Assembly (NCBI GenBank): GCA_003663585.1
Contig: QMTU01000066.1
Span: 1 to 5,267 of the forward strand
Length of the DNA: 5,267 nucleotides
Direction of reading: 5' to 3'
From: Thermoplasmata archaeon
Lineage (GTDB): Archaea > Thermoplasmatota > B47-G6
Shown piece by piece: positions 1 to 5,267 of this stretch. The notes beneath the pieces are model-generated. The model was not told the DNA's origin. It searched no databases and was given only the letters and a program-made list of their open reading frames with translations. The stretch's first letter is position 1, and each line of letters begins with the position of its first letter. A program made the position numbers and the translations under genes.

Positions 1-1
1 A

Positions 2-289
2 AATTATGCATTCCAGGAGCTATCTAGGGCTCTGTCTTCAGAAAAAGTAGAGCTCTTGATATCTCATGAGGGAACAGACTTCACTTCTGTAGGAGGAGAC
101 CTTGAGTCAGAGCTATTAAGCATAACTTCGGTCCATCCTATACGAGAAGACTCTTTAAAGGCTCTTTTAAATAAGGCTGGAGCTGATTGGAGCTTCGTTG
201 AAAAATTAATCTCAGAGGGAAAGCTTGTAGAAATAGTCTATAATGGAAAGAAGTTTTACATGAGAAGCTTTCGTAAAAATAAGTGTTAA
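2..289 (+). CDS. C-terminal part of a protein with a winged-helix-like tail, possibly radical SAM (5' end outside window)
   Basis: The reading frame is open from the first complete codon of the window (AAT at 2-4) to TAA at 287-289, so these are the last 95 codons of a longer gene. A TTG at 56-58 could serve as a start, but the upstream codons in the same frame (NYAFQELSRALSSEKVEL) look coding, so a partial gene is more likely. The tail contains SITSVHPIREDSLKALL, then KAGADWSFVEKLISEGKLV, then VYNGKKFYMRSF. This helix, helix, short strand-strand order fits a winged helix. From memory, tails like SITSVHP(M/I)RE...GADW...V..L...GKL close some archaeal radical SAM proteins of the MoaA/COG0731 type. 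No cysteine cluster is visible because that part lies outside the window, so the family call is tentative. The gene converges on the alcohol dehydrogenase gene with a single base between the two stop codons. Confidence 0.7.
   Translation, partial: NYAFQELSRALSSEKVELLISHEGTDFTSVGGDLESELLSITSVHPIREDSLKALLNKAGADWSFVEKLISEGKLVEIVYNGKKFYMRSFRKNKC
274..280 (-). terminator. Possible U-rich terminator of the alcohol dehydrogenase gene
   Basis: Read on minus, ATTTTTA follows the dehydrogenase stop by about 11 nt and lies within the last codons of the convergent upstream gene. It is a short T-run of the kind archaeal polymerase can terminate on. Support is weak because similar runs occur elsewhere. 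Confidence 0.25.
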
Positions 290-290
290 G

Positions 291-1460
291 TTAAAGTATC
301 TCAATGTACATTCTCTTTAGCATGTCATCACTAACCTCAAACGGCGCCATTCCTATGAGATATTTCATAGTTTTGAGAGCTATCCTCACAAGCTCATCCA
401 CGTCTTCTTCGCAGAACCCAAGGTCAGAGAGCCTCTTATCTAATCCAAGAGATGAGATCCACTCCTCTAATGCCTTTCGTGCTTTTTTGCCCTCCTCTGG
501 TAATCCCCTAAGATCGTTAGCTATAGGTCTTAGTGCTACTGAGAGCACATCGGGAAATGCTTCATAGGCTTTCTCAATTACAACAGGAAGCAACAGCGCT
601 AGACCTAACCCATGAGGAACTTCAGGTTTTACAGCGCTTATTGGATGCTCTAAGGCGTGTGCTAGGTGTGCTCTTGAATTATCTAGGGTTATCCCAGCGA
701 TCATTGATGCATAAAGTAACCAGTATCTAACTTCGACATCCTCTGGGTGATCTAGGGCCTTTGGTAAGTTTTCAAATATCCTATGAGAGGCCTGCGTTGC
801 AAGATTTACAGTAAATGGATTTGAGTATTTGCTGGTCATGGATTCTAGTGCGTGGCTCAGCGCATCTATTGTTACATATATCGTCTGATCTCTTGGAAGC
901 TTTGTGGTAAGCGAGGGATCATCTATCGAAAACGTTGGATATATGGAATCATATGCTATACTTATTTTTGCCCTCTCCTCTGGAATTGTTGCTACAGCAA
1001 ACCTATCAACTTCAGTGCCCGTTCCATGTGTGGTATTTATTGCAAATATTGGAACAGCAGGATTCACTTGGGGCCTTTTTAGATATAATTCCCTGGCAGA
1101 GATATCCTTATTCGCTATTAACACTGCAGTTGCCTTGGATACATCTATTACACTTCCTCCTCCAATGCCGAGAACTGATTTAGCGCCTATTCCCCTTCCA
1201 AACTCAAACGCAGTCTGTACCATCTCAATTGTTGGGTTTGATGATACGCCATCATAGTGAGCGTACTCTATTTCGTATGACTCTAGAATCTCCTTTACGA
1301 CGTTCCATGCGCCACACTTTTTATATGAGCTCTTTCCAGTGATTATAAGTAATGGCGATAGATCTTGAGTCACTATGTATTTTGCTATTTTTTCAAAGGA
1401 GTGAATGGCATCAATACCAAAAAATAACGTAGTTCTCAGGTTTAATGTAAAGCTCTTCAT
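291..1460 (-). CDS. Iron-containing (group III) alcohol dehydrogenase
   Basis: This is a complete gene of 389 codons (392 from GTG at 1469), the usual size for the family, which interconverts alcohols and aldehydes or ketones with NAD(P)H in the cytoplasm. Numbering from ATG at 1460, the N-terminal nucleotide-binding half has GGGS at 100-103 with D106 and K109, then TTHGTGTE at 143-150. The helical metal-binding half has IDALSH (D199, H203), HALEHP (H268, H272) and PHG (H283). By comparison with E. coli FucO, D199, H203, H268 and H283 should bind Fe2+ and H272 is the conserved active-site histidine; all are present, so the enzyme should be active. The TTHGTGTEVDRFAVATIPE form recalls a branch shared by archaea and anaerobic bacteria whose substrate I cannot infer. 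GTG 1469, ATG 1463 and ATG 1460 are possible starts. GGTGA at 1470-1466 lies 5 nt before ATG 1460, which I prefer; ATG 1463 is the alternative. The gene is transcribed away from the HAD/HMG-CoA reductase operon. Confidence 0.93.
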   Translation of the reverse strand: MKSFTLNLRTTLFFGIDAIHSFEKIAKYIVTQDLSPLLIITGKSSYKKCGAWNVVKEILESYEIEYAHYDGVSSNPTIEMVQTAFEFGRGIGAKSVLGIGGGSVIDVSKATAVLIANKDISARELYLKRPQVNPAVPIFAINTTHGTGTEVDRFAVATIPEERAKISIAYDSIYPTFSIDDPSLTTKLPRDQTIYVTIDALSHALESMTSKYSNPFTVNLATQASHRIFENLPKALDHPEDVEVRYWLLYASMIAGITLDNSRAHLAHALEHPISAVKPEVPHGLGLALLLPVVIEKAYEAFPDVLSVALRPIANDLRGLPEEGKKARKALEEWISSLGLDKRLSDLGFCEEDVDELVRIALKTMKYLIGMAPFEVSDDMLKRMYIEIL

Positions 1461-1547
1461 CATGCTCACCTAGGTTATAATATATGCAACCTGCGCTTGG
1501 TGTTTAGGAGAATGTCTAATGCTCTTAAAGACTAATATCTGACAACA

Positions 1548-1564
1548 ATATTAAACTTTAACAT
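1548..1564. promoter_or_regulatory. Palindromic BRE/TATA candidate usable in both directions
   Basis: TTAAACTTTAA at 1551-1561 is a perfect 11-base palindrome around C1556. Allowing one mismatched pair (1550/1562), it extends to 1548-1564. Read on plus, ATTAAA (1550-1555) fits BRE (RNWAAW) and CTTTAACA (1556-1563) is a TATA-like box. Transcription would start near 1580-1585, giving the operon a leader of about 15-20 nt that holds the Shine-Dalgarno sequence. Read on minus, GTTAAA (1562 to 1557) fits BRE and GTTTAATA (1556 to 1549) is TATA-like, with a start near 1527 and a leader of about 65 nt for the dehydrogenase. It could also be a binding site for a dimeric regulator; the sequence cannot tell these apart. 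Confidence 0.45.
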
Positions 1565-1585
1565 CAGCATTTTCTATACATTATC

Positions 1586-1591
1586 GAGGTG
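1586..1591 (+). promoter_or_regulatory. Shine-Dalgarno sequence of the HAD hydrolase gene
   Basis: GAGGTG matches six bases of the archaeal ribosome-binding consensus and stands 7 nt before ATG 1599. This supports 1599 over the nearer ATG at 1595, which opens a frame closed by TGA within nine codons. Confidence 0.75.
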
Positions 1592-1598
1592 TTTATGA

Positions 1599-2261
1599 AT
1601 GATCAAGGTTATACTCTTTGACGTTTCAGGGACGCTTATAGACCCAGAATCGTCTGAGAGGGCCCATAAGCTGATAATATCTAAGATCCTTGAAACTTAT
1701 GATGAGAGCATCATTAATGAGGTCTTTGAGAAGTTTAACACTAAAGTTAGCGAAATATTTAACAAGATGAGCTCTGAGGGATCGTACTTAGAGTACTACA
1801 GGATTTGTTATAGGGCTCTTAAGGACGTCTTAGGTAGCAGAATGCGTCTAGATGAAAAGGAGTACAAAAGGATGTACATAGAAACCCTGTCAGATGTTGA
1901 AATGTTGTTTCCTGGTGTTAAAGAAGCTTTGAAATACCTTAAAGAGAGAGGGTATACTCTTGGCATAATCACCGATGGTGATAGAGATTATACAGAGACA
2001 CTACTCGAGAGGAAAGGCATAAAGCACTTTTTTGATGTGATAGTCTCTGCAGAGGACGTTAGAAAATATAAACCCTCGAAAGAACCGTTTTTAAAGGCCC
2101 TTAAAGTACTGGATATTAATCCTGAGCAAGCACTGTACATAGGCGATAACCCTGTAAAGGACAAACGTGGTCCGGAATTACTGGGCATAAGGGCTTATAT
2201 AGTGGAGAATGGAGTTACAAAGGATAAAATAATTAAGATATTGGGGGAAGAACATGAGTGA
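1599..2261 (+). CDS. HAD-superfamily hydrolase (subfamily IA-like) with altered motif I
   Basis: The 220-residue cytoplasmic protein has the haloacid dehalogenase-type Rossmann core with a helical C1 cap inserted after motif I. Motif I is FDVSGTL at 7-13, with D8 as the expected nucleophile. Helical cap sequence fills about 15-100, followed by FPGVKEAL at 104-111. Motif II is IITDG with T125. K158 in YKPSKEPF is the motif III lysine. Motif IV is YIGDNPVKD at 180-188, with acidic D183 and D188. Most members hydrolyse small phosphate esters; some are dehalogenases or phosphonatases. The second Asp of the phosphatase motif DxD is Ser (S10) here, so standard phosphatase chemistry is uncertain, although the other motifs are intact. 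It is the first gene of an operon, and its end overlaps the HMG-CoA reductase start by 8 nt, a sign of translational coupling. A phosphatase acting on an isoprenoid or mevalonate intermediate is possible but inferred from position only. Confidence 0.88.
   Translation: MIKVILFDVSGTLIDPESSERAHKLIISKILETYDESIINEVFEKFNTKVSEIFNKMSSEGSYLEYYRICYRALKDVLGSRMRLDEKEYKRMYIETLSDVEMLFPGVKEALKYLKERGYTLGIITDGDRDYTETLLERKGIKHFFDVIVSAEDVRKYKPSKEPFLKALKVLDINPEQALYIGDNPVKDKRGPELLGIRAYIVENGVTKDKIIKILGEEHE
2243..2248 (+). promoter_or_regulatory. Purine-rich ribosome-binding site of HMG-CoA reductase
   Basis: GGGGGA lies within the last codons of the HAD gene, 5 nt before ATG 2254. It supports that start and the 8-nt overlap of the two genes. 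The match to the consensus is only partial, so initiation may depend on ribosomes finishing the HAD gene. Confidence 0.5.
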
Positions 2262-3447
2262 GGACATCCTCAAAAAACTTCTAAGAAATGAGGTAAAAAT
2301 ATATGAGCTTGAGAATATTGTAGGAGAGGAAAAGGCTCCTGAAATTCGAAGGAAATTCTTAGAGAGAAAACTTCACGTTGATCTTAAACACATAGGATCC
2401 TACACGATAAGTCCTAAGAATGTAAGGAAAAACATAGAAAACATGATAGGAGCTATTCAGGTGCCTCTCGGTGTTGTGGGCCCGCTTAAGATTCTGGGAG
2501 AGTATGCATCTGGCGAGTTCTACGTACCATTGGCGACTACTGAGGGAGCATTAGTAGCATCAGTTAATAGGGGGTGTTCTGTTATAACAGCATCTGGCGG
2601 TGCTATCGCAAGAGTTCTAGATGATAAGATGACTAGGGCACCTGTGTTTAAGGTACAGGGAGTAGATCACGCATTAAAGGTTGTGAAATGGATTAAGGAT
2701 AACTGGGACACTATAAAAGCAGCAGCGGAGTCCACAACTAGACACGGTAAGCTTGTAGGATTTCAGTACTTTATAGCAGGAAAAAACCTTTTCATTAGGT
2801 TTAAGTACCATACGGGAGATGCAATGGGGATGAACATGGCAACAATAGCTACTAATGAGGCAAGTAAGGTCATAGAGGAGAACACTGGGGCAAAACTTAT
2901 AGCACTTTCTGGAAACATGTGCGTGGATAAAAAGCCTGCGGCTCTTAATTTGATACTCGGAAGGGGTAAGACTGTCGTTGCTGAAGTAAAAATTCCCAGA
3001 GAGATTGTGAAGAAAAAACTTAAGACAACACCAGAAGATTTTGTAGAAGTGGTTTACAGGAAGATTTATGTGGGATCTGCTCTAGCGGGATCTTATGGGT
3101 TTAATGCTCACTTTGCAAATATCATTGCAGCAGTATTTATTGCAACAGGTCAGGATGTTGCTCAAGTGGTTGAGGGAAGTAATGGAATAACGATAGCTGA
3201 AGTCACGGAATCCGGCGATCTTTATGTAGCTGTATATCTGCCCTCCCTTGAGATAGGCACTGTCGGGGGAGGGACATCTGTAGAGACTCAAAGAGAGGCC
3301 CTCTCAATAATGGGTTGCTACGGGAGTGGTAATGCTAAAAAATTTGCTGAAATATTGGCTTCTACAGTGCTGGCTGGAGAAATATCACTTATAGGGGCTC
3401 TAGCAGCTCAACATCTAGCGGAGGCTCATAAAAAATTGGGGAGATGA
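2254..3447 (+). CDS. hmgA: 3-hydroxy-3-methylglutaryl-CoA reductase, class I
   Basis: This enzyme reduces HMG-CoA to mevalonate with two hydride transfers, normally from NADPH, the committed step of isoprenoid synthesis and thus of archaeal ether-lipid tails. The 397 residues match soluble archaeal class I enzymes; there is no membrane anchor. Family signatures appear in order: ENMIGAIQVPLGVVGPL at 62-78, PLATTEGAL at 92-100 with catalytic E97, DAMGMNM at 189-195, SGNMCVDKKPAA at 219-230 with catalytic K226 (human K691), GQDVAQ at 299-304 with catalytic D301 (human D767), TVGGGT at 336-341, and the C-terminal ALAAQHLAEAHKK with H392 (human H866). All four catalytic residues are present, so the enzyme should be active. 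The C-terminal His context and the DKKPAA block point to class I over class II. The start at 2254 is supported by GGGGGA upstream. It lies between a HAD hydrolase gene and pheT, apparently in one transcript. Confidence 0.97.
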   Translation: MSEDILKKLLRNEVKIYELENIVGEEKAPEIRRKFLERKLHVDLKHIGSYTISPKNVRKNIENMIGAIQVPLGVVGPLKILGEYASGEFYVPLATTEGALVASVNRGCSVITASGGAIARVLDDKMTRAPVFKVQGVDHALKVVKWIKDNWDTIKAAAESTTRHGKLVGFQYFIAGKNLFIRFKYHTGDAMGMNMATIATNEASKVIEENTGAKLIALSGNMCVDKKPAALNLILGRGKTVVAEVKIPREIVKKKLKTTPEDFVEVVYRKIYVGSALAGSYGFNAHFANIIAAVFIATGQDVAQVVEGSNGITIAEVTESGDLYVAVYLPSLEIGTVGGGTSVETQREALSIMGCYGSGNAKKFAEILASTVLAGEISLIGALAAQHLAEAHKKLGR

Positions 3448-3448
3448 T
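3440..3448 (+). promoter_or_regulatory. Shine-Dalgarno sequence of pheT, overlapping the HMG-CoA reductase stop
   Basis: GGAGATGAT matches 8 of 9 bases of the archaeal consensus GGAGGTGAT. It spans the reductase stop codon (TGA 3445-3447) and ends 4 nt before ATG 3453. It overlaps the other possible start, ATG 3444, and so argues against it. Ribosomes ending the reductase would sit on this site, which fits coupled re-initiation. Confidence 0.75.
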
Positions 3449-3452
3449 CGTC

Positions 3453-5108
3453 ATGACAGTTGTTAGGACAGATATAAACTTTCTAATGAGGCTTCTTAAG
3501 AAAAGATTAAATAGTGAAAAAATCTTAGAGACGCTGGAGCAAATAGGCACGGATCCAGAGCTGTTAGATAATGAACTAGTTGTGGAGATCTATCCCAACA
3601 GACCAGACATGTATTCTCCTGAAGGAATTGCAAGAGCGCTGAGGGCATATCTCGAGATATCTCCCGGACTACCAAGATTTAATGTTAGAAACGGGGATCT
3701 TAAGATCATTGTTGAGAAGTCTGTATTAAATATCAGGCCTTACATTGCAGGTGCTGTTGTAAGAGATGTATCACTTGATGAAGGGTCCTTGGAGTCTATA
3801 ATGAGGCTTCAAGAGGCTCTTCATGACAGCTATGGTAGGAAGAGAAGAAGAGTTGCTATAGGAATACACGATTTAGATAAGGTTACACCTCCGTTTACTT
3901 ACAGGGGAATAAGCCAAGATGGTGTAAGATTTGTTCCCTTAGGATTTGATGTTGAAATGACTCCAAGGGAGATCTTAGAGAAGCATCCAAAGGGAGTGGA
4001 ATATGGGCACATAATAAAGGATAAGGACGCGTATCCCCTGATCATCGATAGGCGCGGAAATGTTCTCTCTATGCCTCCTATAATAAATGGAGAGCTTACA
4101 AGGGTTACGACGAAGACTAAAAACATATTTATTGACGTTACAGGAACACACCTGGATGCAGTCATTGGAGCAGCAGAAATAGTTGCTGCAGCAATCTCAG
4201 AATACGGAGGTGAAATAGAGCGCGTCATAGTTGAGCATCCGAGCGGCACTATAGTAACTCCAGAACTATCGTTCAAGGAGATAAGAGTTCCTGTTAGCAT
4301 GATCAGAGAAACCCTTGGACTTAGCCTCAGTAAGGAGGACATTGAGAGAAGCCTTAGAAAAATGATGTATGATGTGCTTTTTAATGACGATGAAATAATA
4401 GCGAGGTATCCTACAATCAGAAGGGATATACTACATCCTATAGACGTTGTTGAGGATATCGCAATAGGCTATGGCTATGAGGCCCTTGGAGAGGAACTCC
4501 CAAGAGAGTACTCACAGGGCATTGAGGACATGCTTCTTGAGGAGTTAGATGTCATAAGAGAGATAATGGTGGGACTAGGATTCTTAGAAGTGATTACATT
4601 TACGCTTATAAGTGATGAATATGAATTTGATAAGCTGCGCCTTAAGAGGGCTAAAGCTGCAAGAATATTAAATCCAATAACAAGTGAGATGACCATTGTA
4701 AGGAGAAGCCTCCTTCCATCGCTTCTTAAAGTGCTTCATCATAACAAAGATGAAGAGCTTCCACTTAGGGTTTTTGAAGTAGGTGAAGTCGTTAATGAGA
4801 AGTATAAAAATGAGTACAGGCTTGCCTTTGTAGTAATGGATACTAAGATTGCGACCTTTAATGAGATAAGGAAGATCATTGAAGCATTTTTCAGATACTA
4901 CTGTGGATCATGTATTACGTTGAGAATGCATGATGACCCAAGATTCATACCTGGAAGGTCTGCAGAGATCCTAGTAAATGGTATTCTAATTGGAATCTTC
5001 GGGGAGATTCATCCAGAGGTGCTTGAGAACTTTGACATCCCATATCCCGTTGTGGCTGCAGAGGTAAAAATAAATGAAATAATTAGAGCGTTACATAGCC
5101 GTCCTTAA
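3453..5108 (+). CDS. pheT: Phenylalanyl-tRNA synthetase beta subunit (archaeal/eukaryotic type)
   Basis: The beta chain pairs with catalytic PheS (not in this window) to charge tRNA-Phe; it binds tRNA and carries the editing site that removes mis-attached tyrosine. The 551 residues match the archaeal type, without the bacterial EMAP-like and anticodon-binding extensions. Numbering from 3453: the B1 region has YPNRPDMYSPEGIARAL at about 47-63. The B3/B4 editing domain (about 95-252) holds GRKRRRVAIGIHDLDK at 128-143, MPPIINGE at 207-214 and DVTGTHLDAV at 228-237. B5 (about 270-348) holds HPIDVVEDIAIGYGYE at 328-343. The degenerate synthetase-like domain (about 352-545) holds NPITSEMTIVRRSLLPSL and FIPGRSAEI. 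I chose ATG 3453 over ATG 3444 because of the Shine-Dalgarno site and because MTVVRTD aligns with the short N-termini typical of archaeal PheT. One oddity is His where TGTD is usual. The 3' end overlaps an opposing gene by 26 nt. Confidence 0.97.
   Translation: MTVVRTDINFLMRLLKKRLNSEKILETLEQIGTDPELLDNELVVEIYPNRPDMYSPEGIARALRAYLEISPGLPRFNVRNGDLKIIVEKSVLNIRPYIAGAVVRDVSLDEGSLESIMRLQEALHDSYGRKRRRVAIGIHDLDKVTPPFTYRGISQDGVRFVPLGFDVEMTPREILEKHPKGVEYGHIIKDKDAYPLIIDRRGNVLSMPPIINGELTRVTTKTKNIFIDVTGTHLDAVIGAAEIVAAAISEYGGEIERVIVEHPSGTIVTPELSFKEIRVPVSMIRETLGLSLSKEDIERSLRKMMYDVLFNDDEIIARYPTIRRDILHPIDVVEDIAIGYGYEALGEELPREYSQGIEDMLLEELDVIREIMVGLGFLEVITFTLISDEYEFDKLRLKRAKAARILNPITSEMTIVRRSLLPSLLKVLHHNKDEELPLRVFEVGEVVNEKYKNEYRLAFVVMDTKIATFNEIRKIIEAFFRYYCGSCITLRMHDDPRFIPGRSAEILVNGILIGIFGEIHPEVLENFDIPYPVVAAEVKINEIIRALHSRP
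5065..5071 (-). terminator. Possible U-rich terminator of the minus-strand partial gene
   Basis: Read on minus, ATTTTTA lies about 12 nt after the TAA at 5085-5083, inside pheT. Its placement mirrors the T-run after the dehydrogenase gene at the other end of the window. Weak support, for the same reason. Confidence 0.25.
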
Positions 5109-5267
5109 GGAGCTTTTCTATTATCTCGTCGGGGTTTATCTCAGTTTTTATTTCAGGCTCTATCATCTCTATGTCCTCAGGTATCTCTTCCTCACTAGTT
5201 TTTCTAGCCTCTGCTCTTAGCTGTTCAAGCTCTTTTCGAAGTTCCCTGGCCTTCTCAAAGTATTCAT
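5083..5267 (-). CDS. C-terminal part of an acidic, coiled-coil-like protein of unknown function (5' end outside window)
   Basis: Reading the minus strand from 5265, 60 sense codons run without a stop to TAA at 5085-5083. The sequence begins EYFEKARELRKELEQLRAEA, a charged heptad-like stretch typical of a coiled coil. It continues through an acidic, Ile/Pro/Glu-rich linker (SEEEIPEDIEMIEPEI) and ends in a short helix-like tail, PDEIIEKLLKDGYVTL. About a third of the residues are Asp or Glu, and codon use (AGA, ATA, GAG) resembles the neighbours. The plus strand has no competing frame after the pheT stop, which supports this reading. The stop lies inside pheT, giving a 26-nt tail-to-tail overlap. 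I do not recognise the family; the coiled coil plus acidic linker would suit many archaeal proteins, including transcription or replication factors, and no function is proposed. Confidence 0.72.
   Translation of the reverse strand, partial: EYFEKARELRKELEQLRAEARKTSEEEIPEDIEMIEPEIKTEINPDEIIEKLLKDGYVTL
5145..5153 (+). terminator. Possible U-rich terminator of the HAD-HMGR-pheT operon
   Basis: TTTTTATTT lies about 37 nt after the pheT stop, inside the opposing partial gene. Archaeal RNA polymerase often stops at U-rich stretches without a hairpin. This is the best T-run just past pheT, but such runs are common in AT-rich DNA. Confidence 0.3.

Larger units (their letters stand above)
1470..1598. 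promoter_or_regulatory. Divergent intergenic promoter region (alcohol dehydrogenase / HAD-HMGR-pheT operon)
   Basis: These roughly 130 AT-rich bases are the only real intergenic space in the window and must hold the promoters for both directions. I see no open frame or RNA gene in them. The best promoter candidate is the palindrome at 1548-1564, listed separately. A second TATA-like stretch for the minus strand is CTTTAAGA (1530 to 1523), which would place a start of transcription near 1500 and give the dehydrogenase mRNA a leader of about 40 nt. Assignments rest on matching to the archaeal BRE (RNWAAW) and TATA patterns by eye. Confidence 0.75.

Noticed and set aside
273..282. GTAAAAATAA shared by the two convergent gene ends (273-282 and 5064-5073) as a dedicated terminator element
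   Set aside because: GTAAAAAT also occurs inside the HMG-CoA reductase gene (near 2292) and similar runs appear elsewhere, so chance in AT-rich DNA explains it.
904..1257. Plus-strand open frame of 117 codons inside the dehydrogenase gene, with others at 304-567, 533-730, 852-1082 and 935-1183
   Set aside because: All are antisense to a well-conserved enzyme, have no protein-like motifs and no convincing ribosome-binding site.
291..1460. Dehydrogenase as glycerol-1-phosphate dehydrogenase (EgsA), which would fit a lipid locus
   Set aside because: EgsA is in the same superfamily but is shorter and has a different core; the TTHGTGTEVDRF and IDALSH/HALEHP/PHG motifs are those of iron alcohol dehydrogenases.
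1475..1484. TTATAATATA as the TATA box of the dehydrogenase gene
   Set aside because: A start about 26 nt downstream would fall inside the coding sequence, past the likely start codon.
1514..1533. GTCT...AGAC inverted repeat in the divergent promoter as a hairpin or operator
   Set aside because: Only four base pairs with a 12-base spacer, too little to support.
3444..3446. ATG 3444 as the pheT start, giving a classic ATGA overlap
   Set aside because: It lies inside the strong ribosome-binding site for ATG 3453, and the extra residues MIV precede the usual archaeal PheT N-terminus.
3899..4342. Minus-strand open frame of 147 codons inside pheT
   Set aside because: It lies opposite conserved PheT sequence and its Ser/Leu/Ile/Thr-rich translation is what antisense reading of such genes gives. 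The same holds for 1988-2188, 3082-3291 and 4475-4696.
1..5267. CRISPR array, tRNA or rRNA gene, insertion sequence, toxin-antitoxin or defence system
   Set aside because: No regularly spaced repeats, cloverleaf candidates, terminal inverted repeats or relevant protein motifs were seen; the genes are metabolic and translational.

Overview
The window looks like chromosomal DNA of a thermophilic archaeon, probably crenarchaeal or a relative. It has an archaeal/eukaryotic-type phenylalanyl-tRNA synthetase beta chain of about 550 residues without the bacterial extra domains, and a soluble class I HMG-CoA reductase without a membrane anchor, as expected where mevalonate feeds ether-lipid synthesis. 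It also has arginine coded mostly by AGA/AGG, much ATA isoleucine, very tight gene packing and a BRE/TATA-like promoter. I cannot name the species from the sequence.

Layout, left to right. (1) 2-289, plus: the last 95 codons of a protein whose start lies outside the window; it ends in a winged-helix-like tail and may be a radical SAM protein. (2) 291-1460, minus: a complete iron-type alcohol dehydrogenase, convergent with (1) and separated from it by one base. (3) 1470-1598: a divergent promoter region with a near-perfect palindromic TATA/BRE candidate. (4) A three-gene plus-strand operon: a HAD-superfamily hydrolase (1599-2261), HMG-CoA reductase (2254-3447, overlapping the HAD gene by 8 nt) and pheT (best start 3453, with a good Shine-Dalgarno sequence overlapping the reductase stop). 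(5) 5083-5267, minus: the last 60 codons of an acidic, coiled-coil-like protein that runs off the right edge. Its stop lies inside the 3' end of pheT, so the two genes overlap tail to tail by 26 nt.

How they fit together. HMG-CoA reductase commits carbon to isoprenoids, and PheT is the non-catalytic, editing and tRNA-binding half of phenylalanyl-tRNA synthetase. The tight spacing suggests co-transcription and translational coupling, not a shared pathway. The HAD enzyme could act on a small phosphate ester, possibly in isoprenoid metabolism, but only its position suggests this. The alcohol dehydrogenase shares the upstream region and may be co-regulated. Both gene pairs that meet tail to tail leave no room for dedicated terminators, so transcription must end inside the opposing gene.

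I saw no tRNA or rRNA gene, CRISPR array, insertion sequence, integrase or clear repeat family, and no gene-free stretch over 300 bases. This reads as a compact housekeeping region. The points most worth a second look are the altered catalytic motif of the HAD protein, its linkage to HMG-CoA reductase, a His in the usual TGTD motif of PheT, the palindromic promoter, and the overlapping partial gene at the right edge.
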